A DNA stretch of 23,124 nt from an uncultured Rhodospirillales bacterium (GTDB lineage: Bacteria > Pseudomonadota > Alphaproteobacteria > Rhodospirillales > 2-02-FULL-58-16). The DNA is taken from contig CAJXGZ010000003.1 in NCBI GenBank assembly GCA_913053795.1, forward strand, positions 1-23,124. The letters are read 5' to 3'. The notes under the pieces are model-generated. The model was not told where the DNA came from, made no database searches, and was given only the letters and a program-made list of their open reading frames with translations. Numbering within the stretch: position 1 is the first letter of the stretch; every line of letters begins with the position of its first letter. The position numbers and the translations under genes are program-made. Positions 1-8,332 of the stretch are shown in pieces.

Positions 1-1214
1 ACGCAGGCTTCGGCGATGTTGACGGCGCCGGTGACGTTGGTCGCCGCGCCTTCGAAAATGTTGGCCTCCACCATGGGCACGTGCTTGAGGGCGGCGGCGT
101 GGAAAACCAGATCGGGGCTGTTCTCGGCGAAGACGCGCGCCACGCGGCCGCGGTCGCGGACATCGGCGATGACCGCCTTGCGCGGCAAATCGGGGCGACT
201 CTCCGCCGTCTCCAGGTCGATGGCGTAGAGGTTGAATTCGGAATTATCGAGCAAAACGATTGCCGAGGGGGCGAAGCCGCAAATCTGGCGCACCAGTTCG
301 CTGCCGATGCTGCCGCCCGCGCCCGTCACCAAAATGCGGCGGCCCTCGATCAGCGCCGCCATGGCGGAGCGGTCAAGCGCCGTTTGCGGGCGGCCCAGAA
401 GGTCCTCAAGGGCGACCGGGCGGATTTCAACCTTGTCCGCAAGATCGCTCTTGAAATCGGTGAGCTTGGGTAGCCGCGCCAGCGTCATGCCGAATTTCGA
501 GGCCCCGCTGAGAAGCTCGCGAACTTGCGCCCCGTCCATGTTGTCTTTTGTCAGGATCAGGCGTTGCGGGCGCTCGCCCTGATCCGAGAGCCGCTGAACG
601 ATGTCCGCCATGGCGCCAATGGCGCCCAAAACCTCGACGCCGAGAATACGCCGCCCGACGCGGCCGGCGCTCTCCGAAACGATGCCGACAACCCGGTAGT
701 TGTTTTCCCGGGAACGCGACAGGGCGCGGATGAACAGCTCGGCCCCGTCGCCGGCCCCCGCCAACAGCACCGGCACCGGGCGGTGGCCCTCCTTTTCCAG
801 GTGAACGTCAACGCGGCGATCCTTGATCAGCCGATAAAGGAACCGCGGCCCGCCCAGAAGCGCCATCAGGACGAACCAATTGATGAACGGCAAGGAGCGC
901 GGCAGCCCCGCCAGCCGCGTCCACATAAACATAACCAGCATAAAGACGAGGACAGCCAAGGTGGCCGAGCGAGCAATCGCCAGCAAATCGTTGAGCGAGG
1001 CGTAGCGCCAAATGCCCCGGTACAGCCCCATGAATATGAAGACGCCGGCCGCGATCAAAGTGAAACTAATGGTTCCCCGCACCAGCAGGTCTTGTGAGTA
1101 GTAAAAGACGGAATCTCCCAGCCGCAGGTACATGGATATGACAAAGGCGGCCGCCGCCATGACGATGTCATGGAGAAAGACGATGTATCCGCGAGAAGGT
1201 ACTTTGGCTAGCAT
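1..1214 (-). CDS. WbpM/CapD-type NDP-sugar 4,6-dehydratase, membrane-anchored, 3' end cut by window
   Basis: By family this enzyme converts UDP-GlcNAc to the 4-keto-6-deoxy sugar, the first step to QuiNAc, FucNAc or bacillosamine-type sugars, at the cytoplasmic face of the inner membrane. I translated 404 residues from the minus strand before the window ends. The first ~125 residues hold about four hydrophobic segments. A first Rossmann nucleotide-binding motif, LAGAGDGAEL, lies at 151-160. The catalytic SDR domain begins near 293 with VTGAGGSIGSE (296-306), then LLDNSEFNLY (321-330) and HAAALKHVPMVE (372-383), all hallmarks of the WbpM/FlaA1/CapD family. The catalytic triad and the rest of the C-terminus (about 200 residues by family length) lie outside the window. 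The ATG at 1214 follows a weak GGAAAG. An upstream ATG at 1237 opens only a seven-codon frame. It lies 33 bases after a WbpV-like gene, which fits UDP-QuiNAc synthesis. The family is certain; the exact product is inferred. Confidence 0.93.
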   Translation of the reverse strand, partial: MLAKVPSRGYIVFLHDIVMAAAAFVISMYLRLGDSVFYYSQDLLVRGTISFTLIAAGVFIFMGLYRGIWRYASLNDLLAIARSATLAVLVFMLVMFMWTRLAGLPRSLPFINWFVLMALLGGPRFLYRLIKDRRVDVHLEKEGHRPVPVLLAGAGDGAELFIRALSRSRENNYRVVGIVSESAGRVGRRILGVEVLGAIGAMADIVQRLSDQGERPQRLILTKDNMDGAQVRELLSGASKFGMTLARLPKLTDFKSDLADKVEIRPVALEDLLGRPQTALDRSAMAALIEGRRILVTGAGGSIGSELVRQICGFAPSAIVLLDNSEFNLYAIDLETAESRPDLPRKAVIADVRDRGRVARVFAENSPDLVFHAAALKHVPMVEANIFEGAATNVTGAVNIAEAC

Positions 1215-1247
1215 TATTCGGACTTTCCGAGTTTCATCTATTGGCCT

Positions 1248-2201
1248 TCACAGAGACAAGAACCACGCCGCCGTTCTGCTCAGACCCTGCTCCATGGCGT
1301 AGGGAGGGACCCAGCCGAGCTTCCGGCGTATTTTTCCGTCATCCACGCTTAGAGAGTCAAGCAGACGTGAAACCATATCCTTTTTCCCCGTCAATCCGCC
1401 AGCTAAACCCAACAGTGGTTTTGGAACGGAAAAAAGCCGCGCCGGCCTTTCCATGGCGCCCGCCAAACGGCGGATGAGTTCCGCCGTGGAAAGATCCTCG
1501 CCGTCCCGCGCCAGAAAAACCTGGCCCGCGGCGCCTGGATGTTCAAGACATTTAATGATGATATCAACCAGATTGCCCACATAAATCAAGCTGCGTTGAT
1601 TGGCGGCGCCGCCAAGGGGCAAAGGCAAGGACAATTTGCAAATCTTCAGCAGGGAAAGAAAATTTCCCTTAACGCCTTCGCCATAAACCAAAGGCGGCCT
1701 TATGACGACCGCCTCTAGATCGGCGTTCTCCGCGACGCCGAAAAGCGCCTGTTCGGCTTCCCATTTGGATAGGGCGTAAGCGTCTTGCGGCGCCGGCGGA
1801 TCTTCTTCCGTAAAAGGGGAAAAGGAAGTGGAGCCGCCGTTAACCTTAATGGTGCTCAGGTAAACGATTCGTTTGACGCCGCTCTTCGCCGCGGCGTTTG
1901 CAAGCCGCTCCGTTCCTTCCGTGTTGACTTTGCGGAAGGCGGCGAGGGGATCGCGCGCGCGTTCCTTCATCACATGGGCGCGGCCGGCCAAGTGCGCCAC
2001 CACGTCAACGCCGTCTAGAGACGTTTCCCAATTCTCATAGACGCCGATATCAGGAACATGCAGCAACTTTACGCCGTCAAGACGATCCTTGCCGAGCGAA
2101 TCTCGGGTTGTCGCCACGACCTCATAATCCGCGTCGAGCAATTCACGGCACAATATTTTTCCAATGAATCCGGTTGCGCCGGTAACCAAGATTCTCGTCA
2201 T
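1248..2201 (-). CDS. NAD(P)-dependent SDR, WbpV/WreQ-like 4-reductase or epimerase
   Basis: This is an extended short-chain dehydrogenase/reductase of 317 residues, a normal length. It has the Rossmann motif GATGFIG (8-14), HLAGRAHVM (70-78), STIKVNG (116-122) and the catalytic YALSK (142-146). The HLA-R-HVM and S-IKVNG signatures recall the WbpV/WreQ/WbnF group found beside WbpL-type transferases, where the enzyme reduces the 4-keto group of UDP-4-keto-6-deoxy-GlcNAc to give UDP-QuiNAc. The next gene downstream encodes the matching 4,6-dehydratase and the two genes upstream encode the matching initiating transferase and GT4, so the context supports this role. The start ATG shares ATGA with the stop of the upstream glycosyltransferase, indicating translational coupling. 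A 4-epimerase making a FucNAc-type or other hexose product cannot be excluded from sequence alone. Confidence 0.88.
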   Translation of the reverse strand: MTRILVTGATGFIGKILCRELLDADYEVVATTRDSLGKDRLDGVKLLHVPDIGVYENWETSLDGVDVVAHLAGRAHVMKERARDPLAAFRKVNTEGTERLANAAAKSGVKRIVYLSTIKVNGGSTSFSPFTEEDPPAPQDAYALSKWEAEQALFGVAENADLEAVVIRPPLVYGEGVKGNFLSLLKICKLSLPLPLGGAANQRSLIYVGNLVDIIIKCLEHPGAAGQVFLARDGEDLSTAELIRRLAGAMERPARLFSVPKPLLGLAGGLTGKKDMVSRLLDSLSVDDGKIRRKLGWVPPYAMEQGLSRTAAWFLSL

Positions 2202-3454
2202 GAAGAAACCGCCAATCCGGCTTGGCCGCCCTTTCCGCGCGCGGCCAATTCCAACACATTCATCATCAGCCTGGCTTGGCGTTCGCGGCTGTGCAGGGGC
2301 GCGGCTTTCAGGCTGTTTTGGGAGAATGCGCGGCGCTTTTTTTCATTCTTCATCAGATCAAGAGCGGCTTTCGCCAACGCTTCGGGGTCTTCCGCCGGCA
2401 CACATACGCCAACCCTGTCTTCGAATATGATGCGGCTGGCTTCGCCTTCAGGCGCGGCCAATAGCAACGGCAAACCCATTCCCATGGCTTCAAATATCTT
2501 GGAGGGAATGACGCCCGCGAAAACCGGCGAATCCTTTAGGTGCGCCAACGCCACATCGCACAAGCTCCACACGGCGGGCATGTTCTCCTTCGCTTGCGGC
2601 GGCATGAACACGACATTGTTCAAGCGGCGGTCCATCGCCTCTTCAAACAACTCTTGGCGCTCCGCTCCAGATCCAACCAGAAGGAACCTGAAATCGGTTT
2701 CGTCTCGAAGCAATTCGGCCGCGTTAAGCACATTACGCAATCCATGCGCCATTCCATGGGTGCCCACGTAGCCAACGACGAAACGGCCTTCCAGATTCCA
2801 TTGCGAGGCCAAATCGGCGTCACGGGGCCTCGGTCCATAGCGCGAGACGTCAATGCCGTTAATCACCACCGCTATTTTATTTCCGTTTATGCCACGTTGA
2901 ATCAGGTTGTCCTTGAAGGATCTGGTTAACGCCACGACAGCCGCTGATTTGCGATAGAGATACAGCTCTAGCCTCTCAACCAACCTAAGGAGAAAATTTT
3001 CACGTATGGCGCCGACAGCGGCGATGGAGGCGGGCCACAGGTCCCCCAACTCAAAAACAAATGGAACGCGGCGCGCGAAACCCAGCGCCCAACCGGCGAC
3101 AGCCGCGAAAAACTGAGGCGAGGTGGCGGCCACCAAATCCGGTTTTTCCTCAAACAAGCCAGCCGTAAATCCGGTTACAAGAAAACTTAAAAAATCCAGC
3201 GTGCGAAAAATTGCGCCCTTGTTCGGCGCGATAAAGGTTTTCACCCTTACGACGCGGATGCCCGACATCTCTTCGGTTTGAATCCAGGAATTCTTGTATC
3301 CGGGGAAAAGCTTGCCCCTGGGGAAATTCGGAGCGCATGTGATGACGGTGACCTGGTGCCCCCAATCCGCCCAGAAACAAGCCCGCTCGTAAACCCGCGT
3401 CGCGGCGGCGTTTGTTTCGGGGGGAAAGTTCTCGGTGAAGAAAAGAAGTTTCAT
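2198..3454 (-). CDS. GT4-family glycosyltransferase, WbuB-like
   Basis: This is a GT-B fold glycosyltransferase of 418 residues acting at the cytoplasmic face of the membrane. The N-terminus, with FFTENFPPETNAA at 5-17 and CAPNFPRG at 40-47, is typical of the WbuB group of O-antigen transferases that add a sugar to lipid-linked HexNAc. The C-terminal donor-binding domain shows VGYVGTHG (227-234) and the E-x7-E-like stretch KIFEAMGMGLPLLLAAPEGE at 319-338. The reading frame is open far upstream (to 3757), but that part overlaps the preceding gene out of frame. The ATG at 3454 gives the family-typical MKLLFFTEN start and overlaps the upstream stop as TGATG. It would add the second sugar after the WbpL-like enzyme starts the unit. 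Donor and linkage cannot be read from the sequence. Confidence 0.9.
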   Translation of the reverse strand: MKLLFFTENFPPETNAAATRVYERACFWADWGHQVTVITCAPNFPRGKLFPGYKNSWIQTEEMSGIRVVRVKTFIAPNKGAIFRTLDFLSFLVTGFTAGLFEEKPDLVAATSPQFFAAVAGWALGFARRVPFVFELGDLWPASIAAVGAIRENFLLRLVERLELYLYRKSAAVVALTRSFKDNLIQRGINGNKIAVVINGIDVSRYGPRPRDADLASQWNLEGRFVVGYVGTHGMAHGLRNVLNAAELLRDETDFRFLLVGSGAERQELFEEAMDRRLNNVVFMPPQAKENMPAVWSLCDVALAHLKDSPVFAGVIPSKIFEAMGMGLPLLLAAPEGEASRIIFEDRVGVCVPAEDPEALAKAALDLMKNEKKRRAFSQNSLKAAPLHSRERQARLMMNVLELAARGKGGQAGLAVSS

Positions 3455-4458
3455 CAAGCTTTGCTTTGGCGTTTCGATCCAAGAAAGAAAAGCAGCGCCG
3501 CCGTCACCAGGGAAGCCGCCGCCACGGCCAGCCATGTCCAGCCCCAGGCGGCGAGCGCCGCCAGCGCAATCAGCGCAAGATTGGCCAGGAAAATAATAAA
3601 CGCCGCCTCTGAATGCTTGAAGCCATTTTGCACCGCGCGTTGATAATAATGCTCCCGGTGAGCTTGCCAGATTTTTTTCCCGCTCAATCCACGGCGCGCC
3701 AGCGTCAAAGTGGCGTCCGCAAGGTAGTAAAGTGGAAGAATAAGCGCCGCCGCCCATTGGCCCTCAGACGATAGAGCCAACAAAAGCCAGCCCAAAAGGA
3801 ACCCCAAAGTGACGCTGCCCACGTCGCCGAGAAAAATTTTCGCGGGATGCCAATTCCACCAAAGAAACCCAAGCGCCGCGGCGGCGATGGTGAGGCCATA
3901 AAGGGGAAGAACGCCATTAAGATTTGCGGTCAAGGCGATCAGGCCAACGCCAGACCCAATACAAAAAGCCTCAATCCCGGATATGCCGTCGATTCCATCC
4001 ATGAAATTAAAAAGATTTATAAACCAGATCCATAAAAGTCCCGCCGCCAGGAGATCAAGAAATGGCGGGACCAGACCGCCGAAATAAGGACCATTGTCCG
4101 GCGCAACGCTTAAAACCAAGGCGACGGCGGCGATTTGACCCAAGAGCCGCCAAATTGGCGGCAGTCCGCTTATGTCGTCACGCCAGGACATGGCGGCAAG
4201 CGCCAAGGCGCCGCCGCTTAGCGCCCATACCTCCGCCATGTTTTCCGATTTGGCCAAACCGATAAAAACCCAAACGGGGATTAATATGGCGACAATCGCC
4301 AAACCTCCGCCGCGCGGCGTCGGCGTCGTATGGCTGCTGCGCACATTGGGGTGGTCAAGCACGGACGCCTTTGTGAGAACCCGCAAGACGATAAACGTCG
4401 CCGCCAATGTGGCCGATAAGACACTGAAAAACAAAAAAGAAAGCGAAAGAAAATCCAT
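3454..4458 (-). CDS. MraY/WecA/WbpL-family undecaprenyl-phosphate sugar-1-phosphate transferase
   Basis: This polytopic inner-membrane enzyme of 334 residues transfers a HexNAc-1-phosphate from its UDP donor to undecaprenyl phosphate, starting the repeat unit. The motifs are those of the family: DHPNVRSSHTTPTPRGGG (35-52), WRDD (92-95), NFMDGIDGISG (151-161), FLGDVGS (209-215) and a cytoplasmic AHREHYYQR loop (267-275) resembling WbpL-type enzymes. About ten hydrophobic segments are visible. The frame stays open upstream to 4716, but that extension is antisense-like and lies inside the asparagine synthase gene. The ATG at 4458, seven bases after the upstream stop, gives the proper hydrophobic N-terminus. 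With the WbpM-like and WbpV-like genes downstream, the likely substrate is UDP-QuiNAc or a relative, which is inference. Confidence 0.92.
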   Translation of the reverse strand: MDFLSLSFLFFSVLSATLAATFIVLRVLTKASVLDHPNVRSSHTTPTPRGGGLAIVAILIPVWVFIGLAKSENMAEVWALSGGALALAAMSWRDDISGLPPIWRLLGQIAAVALVLSVAPDNGPYFGGLVPPFLDLLAAGLLWIWFINLFNFMDGIDGISGIEAFCIGSGVGLIALTANLNGVLPLYGLTIAAAALGFLWWNWHPAKIFLGDVGSVTLGFLLGWLLLALSSEGQWAAALILPLYYLADATLTLARRGLSGKKIWQAHREHYYQRAVQNGFKHSEAAFIIFLANLALIALAALAAWGWTWLAVAAASLVTAALLFFLGSKRQSKA

Positions 4459-4465
4459 GGGAATT

Positions 4466-6313
4466 TTATAACCTTCGCCAGGCGTCAAGCACAAGAAGCG
4501 CCCAAACTTTGAGGGAATGGTCCCGGTTTCCTCCCCGGTGTTGGCGAAGAAGCCGATCGATGGGCGCCCATTCCAGGCCCAGCGCCGCCATGTTCGCCGG
4601 GTTAATCCGGTCCTCGACCATTGCCGCCAGATCGGTTTTGAGCCAAACCCCCATGGGAGGATTAAAGCCTCTTTTCGGCGCATTAACGATGTTTTTGGGA
4701 AGAAGACGCCGGGCAACGCATTTTAAGAGGGTCTTCATCCCCCATTGAACGCGAAGGTCCGGAGAAAGGGCGCCGACGCTTTCCACCAAGCGATGGTCAA
4801 TCAACGGCAGGCGAAGCTCCAGGGCGTGACGCATGCTCATGGCGTCCCCGTAGGCAAGAAGGTTTCCGGGAAGAAAAGACAGCATATCGGTTTGCTGCAT
4901 GGCGTCCAGAGGATGGGAAGAGGGGGCGCTTTGGTAAAGGTCGGCGATCGGGCTGGACGGCGGCGCGTCGGCGCCAAGCAACTGGCGGCGCTCCTCGGGC
5001 GTAAAGTACTCGACCCAGAAGGCGTACATATCGCTATCGATGTAATTGGCGCCTTTAAGGAACTCCCGCGCCCGACGCCCGGCGTGACGTCCATGGGCGC
5101 TCTCGGGGATCAGGCGTGAAACCGGCTCGATGACGCCGCGCCGGAGCCAGCCTGGAAGGCGTCTGTAACTTTGGGCCAACAGCCCCCCCTTGTAGCGGGG
5201 GTAGCCGGCGAACGTTTCATCGCCGCCATCGCCGACAAGCGCCACGGTGACATGCTCGCGCGCCTTGCGCGACAAATCATGGATGAGCAGCGCCGTGGGA
5301 TTGCCGAAGGGCTCGCCAAAACCAGACACATAATCCTCCAGCAAATCCGCCAGCCGGGGACTTGCCGGGAGTTCCGTATGGACGCTGCCTATATGGCCGG
5401 CGACTGAGCGGGCTTGCGCGCGTTCGTCGTATGCGGCTTCGTCAAAAGTCATGGTGAATGTATGTATGGGGGGGGCTCCCCGCGCGCGCGCTTCCTCGGC
5501 CATGAGGGCGGCGATAACGGAACTGTCAATGCCGCCGGAAAGAAAGCATCCGACAGGCACGTCGGCGACCATGCGCGCCGTCACGGCGTCCCGCAAAATG
5601 GGCAGCACCTCATCCACCGCATCGTCCAGGGAAAGGCTGCGTTCGCCATTGAAGGACGGGGACCAATATTTCTTTAGGTGCGTCTTCCCTTTTCGCCACT
5701 GCAAAATATGCCCGGGCGGGAGTTTCTTAATTCCCCGGTATATGGTGCGCGGCGCGGGAACGTAAAGACAGGCGAGAAACTCGGACAGCGCCGCGTTATC
5801 CATGGAAAGGTCGATGCCGGGATGGGCCTTGAGGGCGTTGATCTCCGAGGCGAACGCCAATTGCCCGTTATCCAAGGGGGCGTAAACCAAAGGCTTGACG
5901 CCCAAGCGGTCGCGGCACAGGGACAATTCCCCGGTCCCGCCGTCCCAAAAGGCGAAGGCGAACATGCCGACCAGCCGTTGCACGCCCTTCATTCCGTATC
6001 GGCGCAAAAGATTGAGCAGCACTTCGGTGTCCGAGGAAGACCGGAAGCGGTCGCCCTTGGCTTCCAGCTCCGCGCGCAGTTGGCTGTAATTATAGATTTC
6101 TCCGTTATAGGCCAGCACATAACGGCCGCAATCGGACGTCATCGGTTGCGCGCCGCCGGGGCCGAGGTCGATGACGGCCAGACGGGTGTGGGCGAAGCCC
6201 ATATTCCCCTCGCGCCAGACGCCGTTACTGTCCGGTCCGCGATGGACGAGCCGCTCTTTCATGGCCTCAAGGATTTTATCCTCGGCCCGGGTGCTGCCGG
6301 CTATTCCGCACAT
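4466..6313 (-). CDS. asnB: Asparagine synthase (glutamine-hydrolysing)-type amidotransferase, copy 1
   Basis: This 615-residue protein has both AsnB domains. The N-terminal Ntn glutaminase begins MCGIAG, so Cys2 is the nucleophile after Met removal, followed by RGPDSNG (25-31), NGEIYNY (70-76), SSDTEVLL (93-100) and RDRLGVKPL (134-142). The ATP-pyrophosphatase synthase domain carries the PP-loop SGGIDSS (259-265) and GDGGDE (361-366). All key residues look intact. The family moves ammonia from glutamine to an adenylated carboxylate. In polysaccharide loci such proteins (for example WbpS) are thought to amidate uronic acids rather than make free asparagine, and the neighbouring sugar genes favour that here. 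The gene starts two bases after the Gfo/Idh stop and ends seven bases before the WbpL-like start. The symbol names the family, not a proven function. Confidence 0.93.
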   Translation of the reverse strand: MCGIAGSTRAEDKILEAMKERLVHRGPDSNGVWREGNMGFAHTRLAVIDLGPGGAQPMTSDCGRYVLAYNGEIYNYSQLRAELEAKGDRFRSSSDTEVLLNLLRRYGMKGVQRLVGMFAFAFWDGGTGELSLCRDRLGVKPLVYAPLDNGQLAFASEINALKAHPGIDLSMDNAALSEFLACLYVPAPRTIYRGIKKLPPGHILQWRKGKTHLKKYWSPSFNGERSLSLDDAVDEVLPILRDAVTARMVADVPVGCFLSGGIDSSVIAALMAEEARARGAPPIHTFTMTFDEAAYDERAQARSVAGHIGSVHTELPASPRLADLLEDYVSGFGEPFGNPTALLIHDLSRKAREHVTVALVGDGGDETFAGYPRYKGGLLAQSYRRLPGWLRRGVIEPVSRLIPESAHGRHAGRRAREFLKGANYIDSDMYAFWVEYFTPEERRQLLGADAPPSSPIADLYQSAPSSHPLDAMQQTDMLSFLPGNLLAYGDAMSMRHALELRLPLIDHRLVESVGALSPDLRVQWGMKTLLKCVARRLLPKNIVNAPKRGFNPPMGVWLKTDLAAMVEDRINPANMAALGLEWAPIDRLLRQHRGGNRDHSLKVWALLVLDAWRRL

Positions 6314-6315
6314 AA

Positions 6316-7272
6316 TTAATTATCCAGCGTTTGTTGGGCGCGGGTGAGAATTTCCACAACGCTTACGCCAAGCCTGAGACTTGCGGCGTCCCGCGAGCCC
6401 TCCCGGATCGCATCGCCGAAAGTTCGGATAAGCCGGTTCATCTGCATTTCGTCATTCACCGGCAATGGCTCTCCCGGCCCCAATTTGTCCTTTGATCCTT
6501 CCAAAAGGGGGTGGCGCACAAGTTTTTCGGGGGATGTATCGTCGTAGACCAAAGCGCAGTCGTTGAAATATGCGCGGAAATAACGCCGGTGACCGTCAAG
6601 CAGGTTGCTGAGAACAATCCCGGCCGAAACGCCGCGCCCAAAATCCGCCTCAAGCTTCAGCGTTTCGCCCAGGCCTTCCGGCGTTTGGCGGGATTCAGAC
6701 ACAACGGCTTGAACCGTCTCGGGAGGGCGGCCGAGGAGATCGCAACACATGGCGACGTCATGGGGGCCCCAGTCCCACAAAACGCCGGCGTCCTCGCGGA
6801 ACGGCCCCCACCGGCCGGCCTCGGAAACAATGGCGCAGACAGGCCCCAAGGCTTCCGCCTCGCGCTTTAAAACCTCCCATGCGGAACTGAAAAGATGAAT
6901 ATGATCGACCAGGACAAATCCGCCTTCGGCCTCCGTTATGTTGAGAAGCTCCCGCGCCTCCCCGGGGTCGAGGGTCAACGGCTTCTCCACAAGAACCGGA
7001 TTCCCGGCCAAAACGGCTCTTGTGGCTATTTCCGCGTGGGTGAACGGCGGCGTTGCGACGATGACGCCGTCAAGGTCCGCCGCAATCGCCACCTCAAGCC
7101 AATCCGTGGTGATTTCACAGTCGCCATCGACCAGGGACGCGCTCTCGGGATTGGCGCTGGCCAATCTGGTCAGGCCAACGCCATCCATCTCCTTGATGGT
7201 GTGAATAAAGTTGCGGCCCCAAGGGCCGGCGCCGATCAAGCCTAACTTAAGATTTTGATTTGATGACGTCAC
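6316..7272 (-). CDS. Gfo/Idh/MocA-family NAD(P)-dependent sugar oxidoreductase
   Basis: This is a 318-residue dehydrogenase with an N-terminal Rossmann fold (LIGAGPWGRN, 12-21), the family's substrate-binding EKP (96-98) with the catalytic-type lysine, and DWGPHD (167-172) in the C-terminal domain at the usual site of the conserved Asp/His pair. It should oxidise or reduce a nucleotide sugar, often at C3 in polysaccharide loci (WlbA/WbpB-like), but the substrate cannot be read here. The start is a GTG at 7272 that overlaps the stop of the upstream SDR as GTGA, giving translational coupling. It sits between the UXS-like SDR and the amidotransferase, so a role in making an oxidised or amidated sugar is reasonable inference. 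Confidence 0.88.
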   Translation of the reverse strand: MTSSNQNLKLGLIGAGPWGRNFIHTIKEMDGVGLTRLASANPESASLVDGDCEITTDWLEVAIAADLDGVIVATPPFTHAEIATRAVLAGNPVLVEKPLTLDPGEARELLNITEAEGGFVLVDHIHLFSSAWEVLKREAEALGPVCAIVSEAGRWGPFREDAGVLWDWGPHDVAMCCDLLGRPPETVQAVVSESRQTPEGLGETLKLEADFGRGVSAGIVLSNLLDGHRRYFRAYFNDCALVYDDTSPEKLVRHPLLEGSKDKLGPGEPLPVNDEMQMNRLIRTFGDAIREGSRDAASLRLGVSVVEILTRAQQTLDN

Positions 7273-8330
7273 GTTTCTCCGGCATACGCCTTGTCGGTCC
7301 AGGAAAAGAAACGGCGCATTCCTTCGTCCAAATCCACGGTGGGCTTATATTTGATTTGCAGCATCGCTTTTCTGATGTCGGGGCAGCGCCGTTGCGGCTC
7401 GTCCGCCGGATAGCTGTCCGGGTATTCGATGACGTTATAGTCCACCTTGCGCCCGAGGACCTTTTCCATGCGGCTAATCAGATCAAGCATGGAGACCTCG
7501 GGCTTGGGATTGCCGATGTTGTACGCCTCGCCGGGAACGCCTAGCAGGACCACGCGCAAGAACCCCGCCATGGCGTCGGTGATGTAACAAAAGGTGCGGG
7601 TTTGATCGCCGGTGCCGTAGATGCTCAACGGCTTGCCCGCCTTGATGCGGCTGGCGAAGTTGGGCATGGCGCGGTAGTCCGTTTCCTGCATGCCCGGGCC
7701 AAAGACGTTAAAGGGGCGTATGGTGTTGGTTTTTACGCCGTTCATTTCGTGGAAGACGTAGCACAAGGTTTCGCCCAGCCGCTTGCTTTCGTCGTAGCAG
7801 GCCCTGGGCCCCTGGCACGACACATTGCCGCGGTAGCTTTCCGGGGTGGGGACGTGTTTTGGGTCCGGGTCGCCGTAAATTTCGCTGGAGCTGAAAAAAA
7901 CAAAGCGGGCTTGATTTTTTTCGGCCAGCTCCAGCATATGTCTTGTTCCGGCGACGGCCACTTCCAGGGTTTCCAGCGGATAGGCGCGGTAATAGAACGG
8001 GCTGGCGATGCCGGCGGCGTGAATGACGTAATCGATTTTCCTTTTCATCTTCAACGGCTTCGCCACATCGTGTTTGATGAATTCAACATGCGGCGCGTCC
8101 GGGATAACGGCGCCTTCCTTGCCCGCGGTTATCAGGTTGTCGAGAACGATCAACTCACAGGGTTTTTTCAGGACTGTCTCGTTCAGCCGCGCGAAAACGT
8201 CCATGAAATAGCGTCCCAGAAAGCCGCGCCCGCCGGTCAGCATGACGGTTTTGCCGGCGAACCCGTGGGCGCAATCGCTCAGGGATTCGGCGATTTCCGC
8301 AATGTCGGATTTAAGGACGAAGTCTGTCAT
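7269..8330 (-). CDS. UXS-like extended SDR (NDP-sugar decarboxylase/4,6-dehydratase-type)
   Basis: This is a nucleotide-sugar SDR of about 353 residues. Counting from an in-frame TTG at 8336, two codons upstream of the chosen ATG, the motifs are GGRGFLG (35-41), HAAGIASP (106-113), SSSEIYG (149-155), the catalytic YDESKR (181-186) and RPFNVFGPG (207-215). SSSEIYGDP with GPRACYDESKR is the signature of UDP-glucuronate decarboxylase (UXS, giving UDP-xylose or the 4-keto intermediate), also seen in related dehydratases. The protein is longer at the N-terminus than a minimal SDR, with about 25 residues before the Rossmann strand. I chose the ATG at 8330, two bases after the stop of the methyltransferase segment; the TTG at 8336 would overlap that stop as TTGA. 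It stands in the cupin/methyltransferase/oxidoreductase cassette, so its product probably feeds an unusual sugar. Decarboxylase versus dehydratase activity is unresolved. Confidence 0.88.
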   Translation of the reverse strand: MTDFVLKSDIAEIAESLSDCAHGFAGKTVMLTGGRGFLGRYFMDVFARLNETVLKKPCELIVLDNLITAGKEGAVIPDAPHVEFIKHDVAKPLKMKRKIDYVIHAAGIASPFYYRAYPLETLEVAVAGTRHMLELAEKNQARFVFFSSSEIYGDPDPKHVPTPESYRGNVSCQGPRACYDESKRLGETLCYVFHEMNGVKTNTIRPFNVFGPGMQETDYRAMPNFASRIKAGKPLSIYGTGDQTRTFCYITDAMAGFLRVVLLGVPGEAYNIGNPKPEVSMLDLISRMEKVLGRKVDYNVIEYPDSYPADEPQRRCPDIRKAMLQIKYKPTVDLDEGMRRFFSWTDKAYAGET

Positions 8331-8332
8331 GA

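Noticed and set aside
525..1097. 190-codon plus-strand open frame
   Set aside because: It is antisense to the WbpM-like gene, whose minus-strand translation carries clear family motifs. The plus product is Gln/Arg/Pro-rich and low in recognisable structure, as expected of a shadow frame in GC-rich DNA.
3455..3757. N-terminal extension of the WbuB-like transferase
   Set aside because: The frame is open but lies wholly inside the WbpL-like gene, and its residues show no similarity to the family. The ATG at 3454 gives the conserved N-terminus.
4459..4716. N-terminal extension of the WbpL-like transferase
   Set aside because: The Trp/Arg-rich extension overlaps the end of the amidotransferase gene out of frame. 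Family members start directly with a membrane span, as from 4458.
5461..5490. G-run and CGCG-rich stretch inside the first amidotransferase gene, considered as a phase-variation tract
   Set aside because: The eight-G run is short and the reading frame is intact across it, so there is no sign of slippage.
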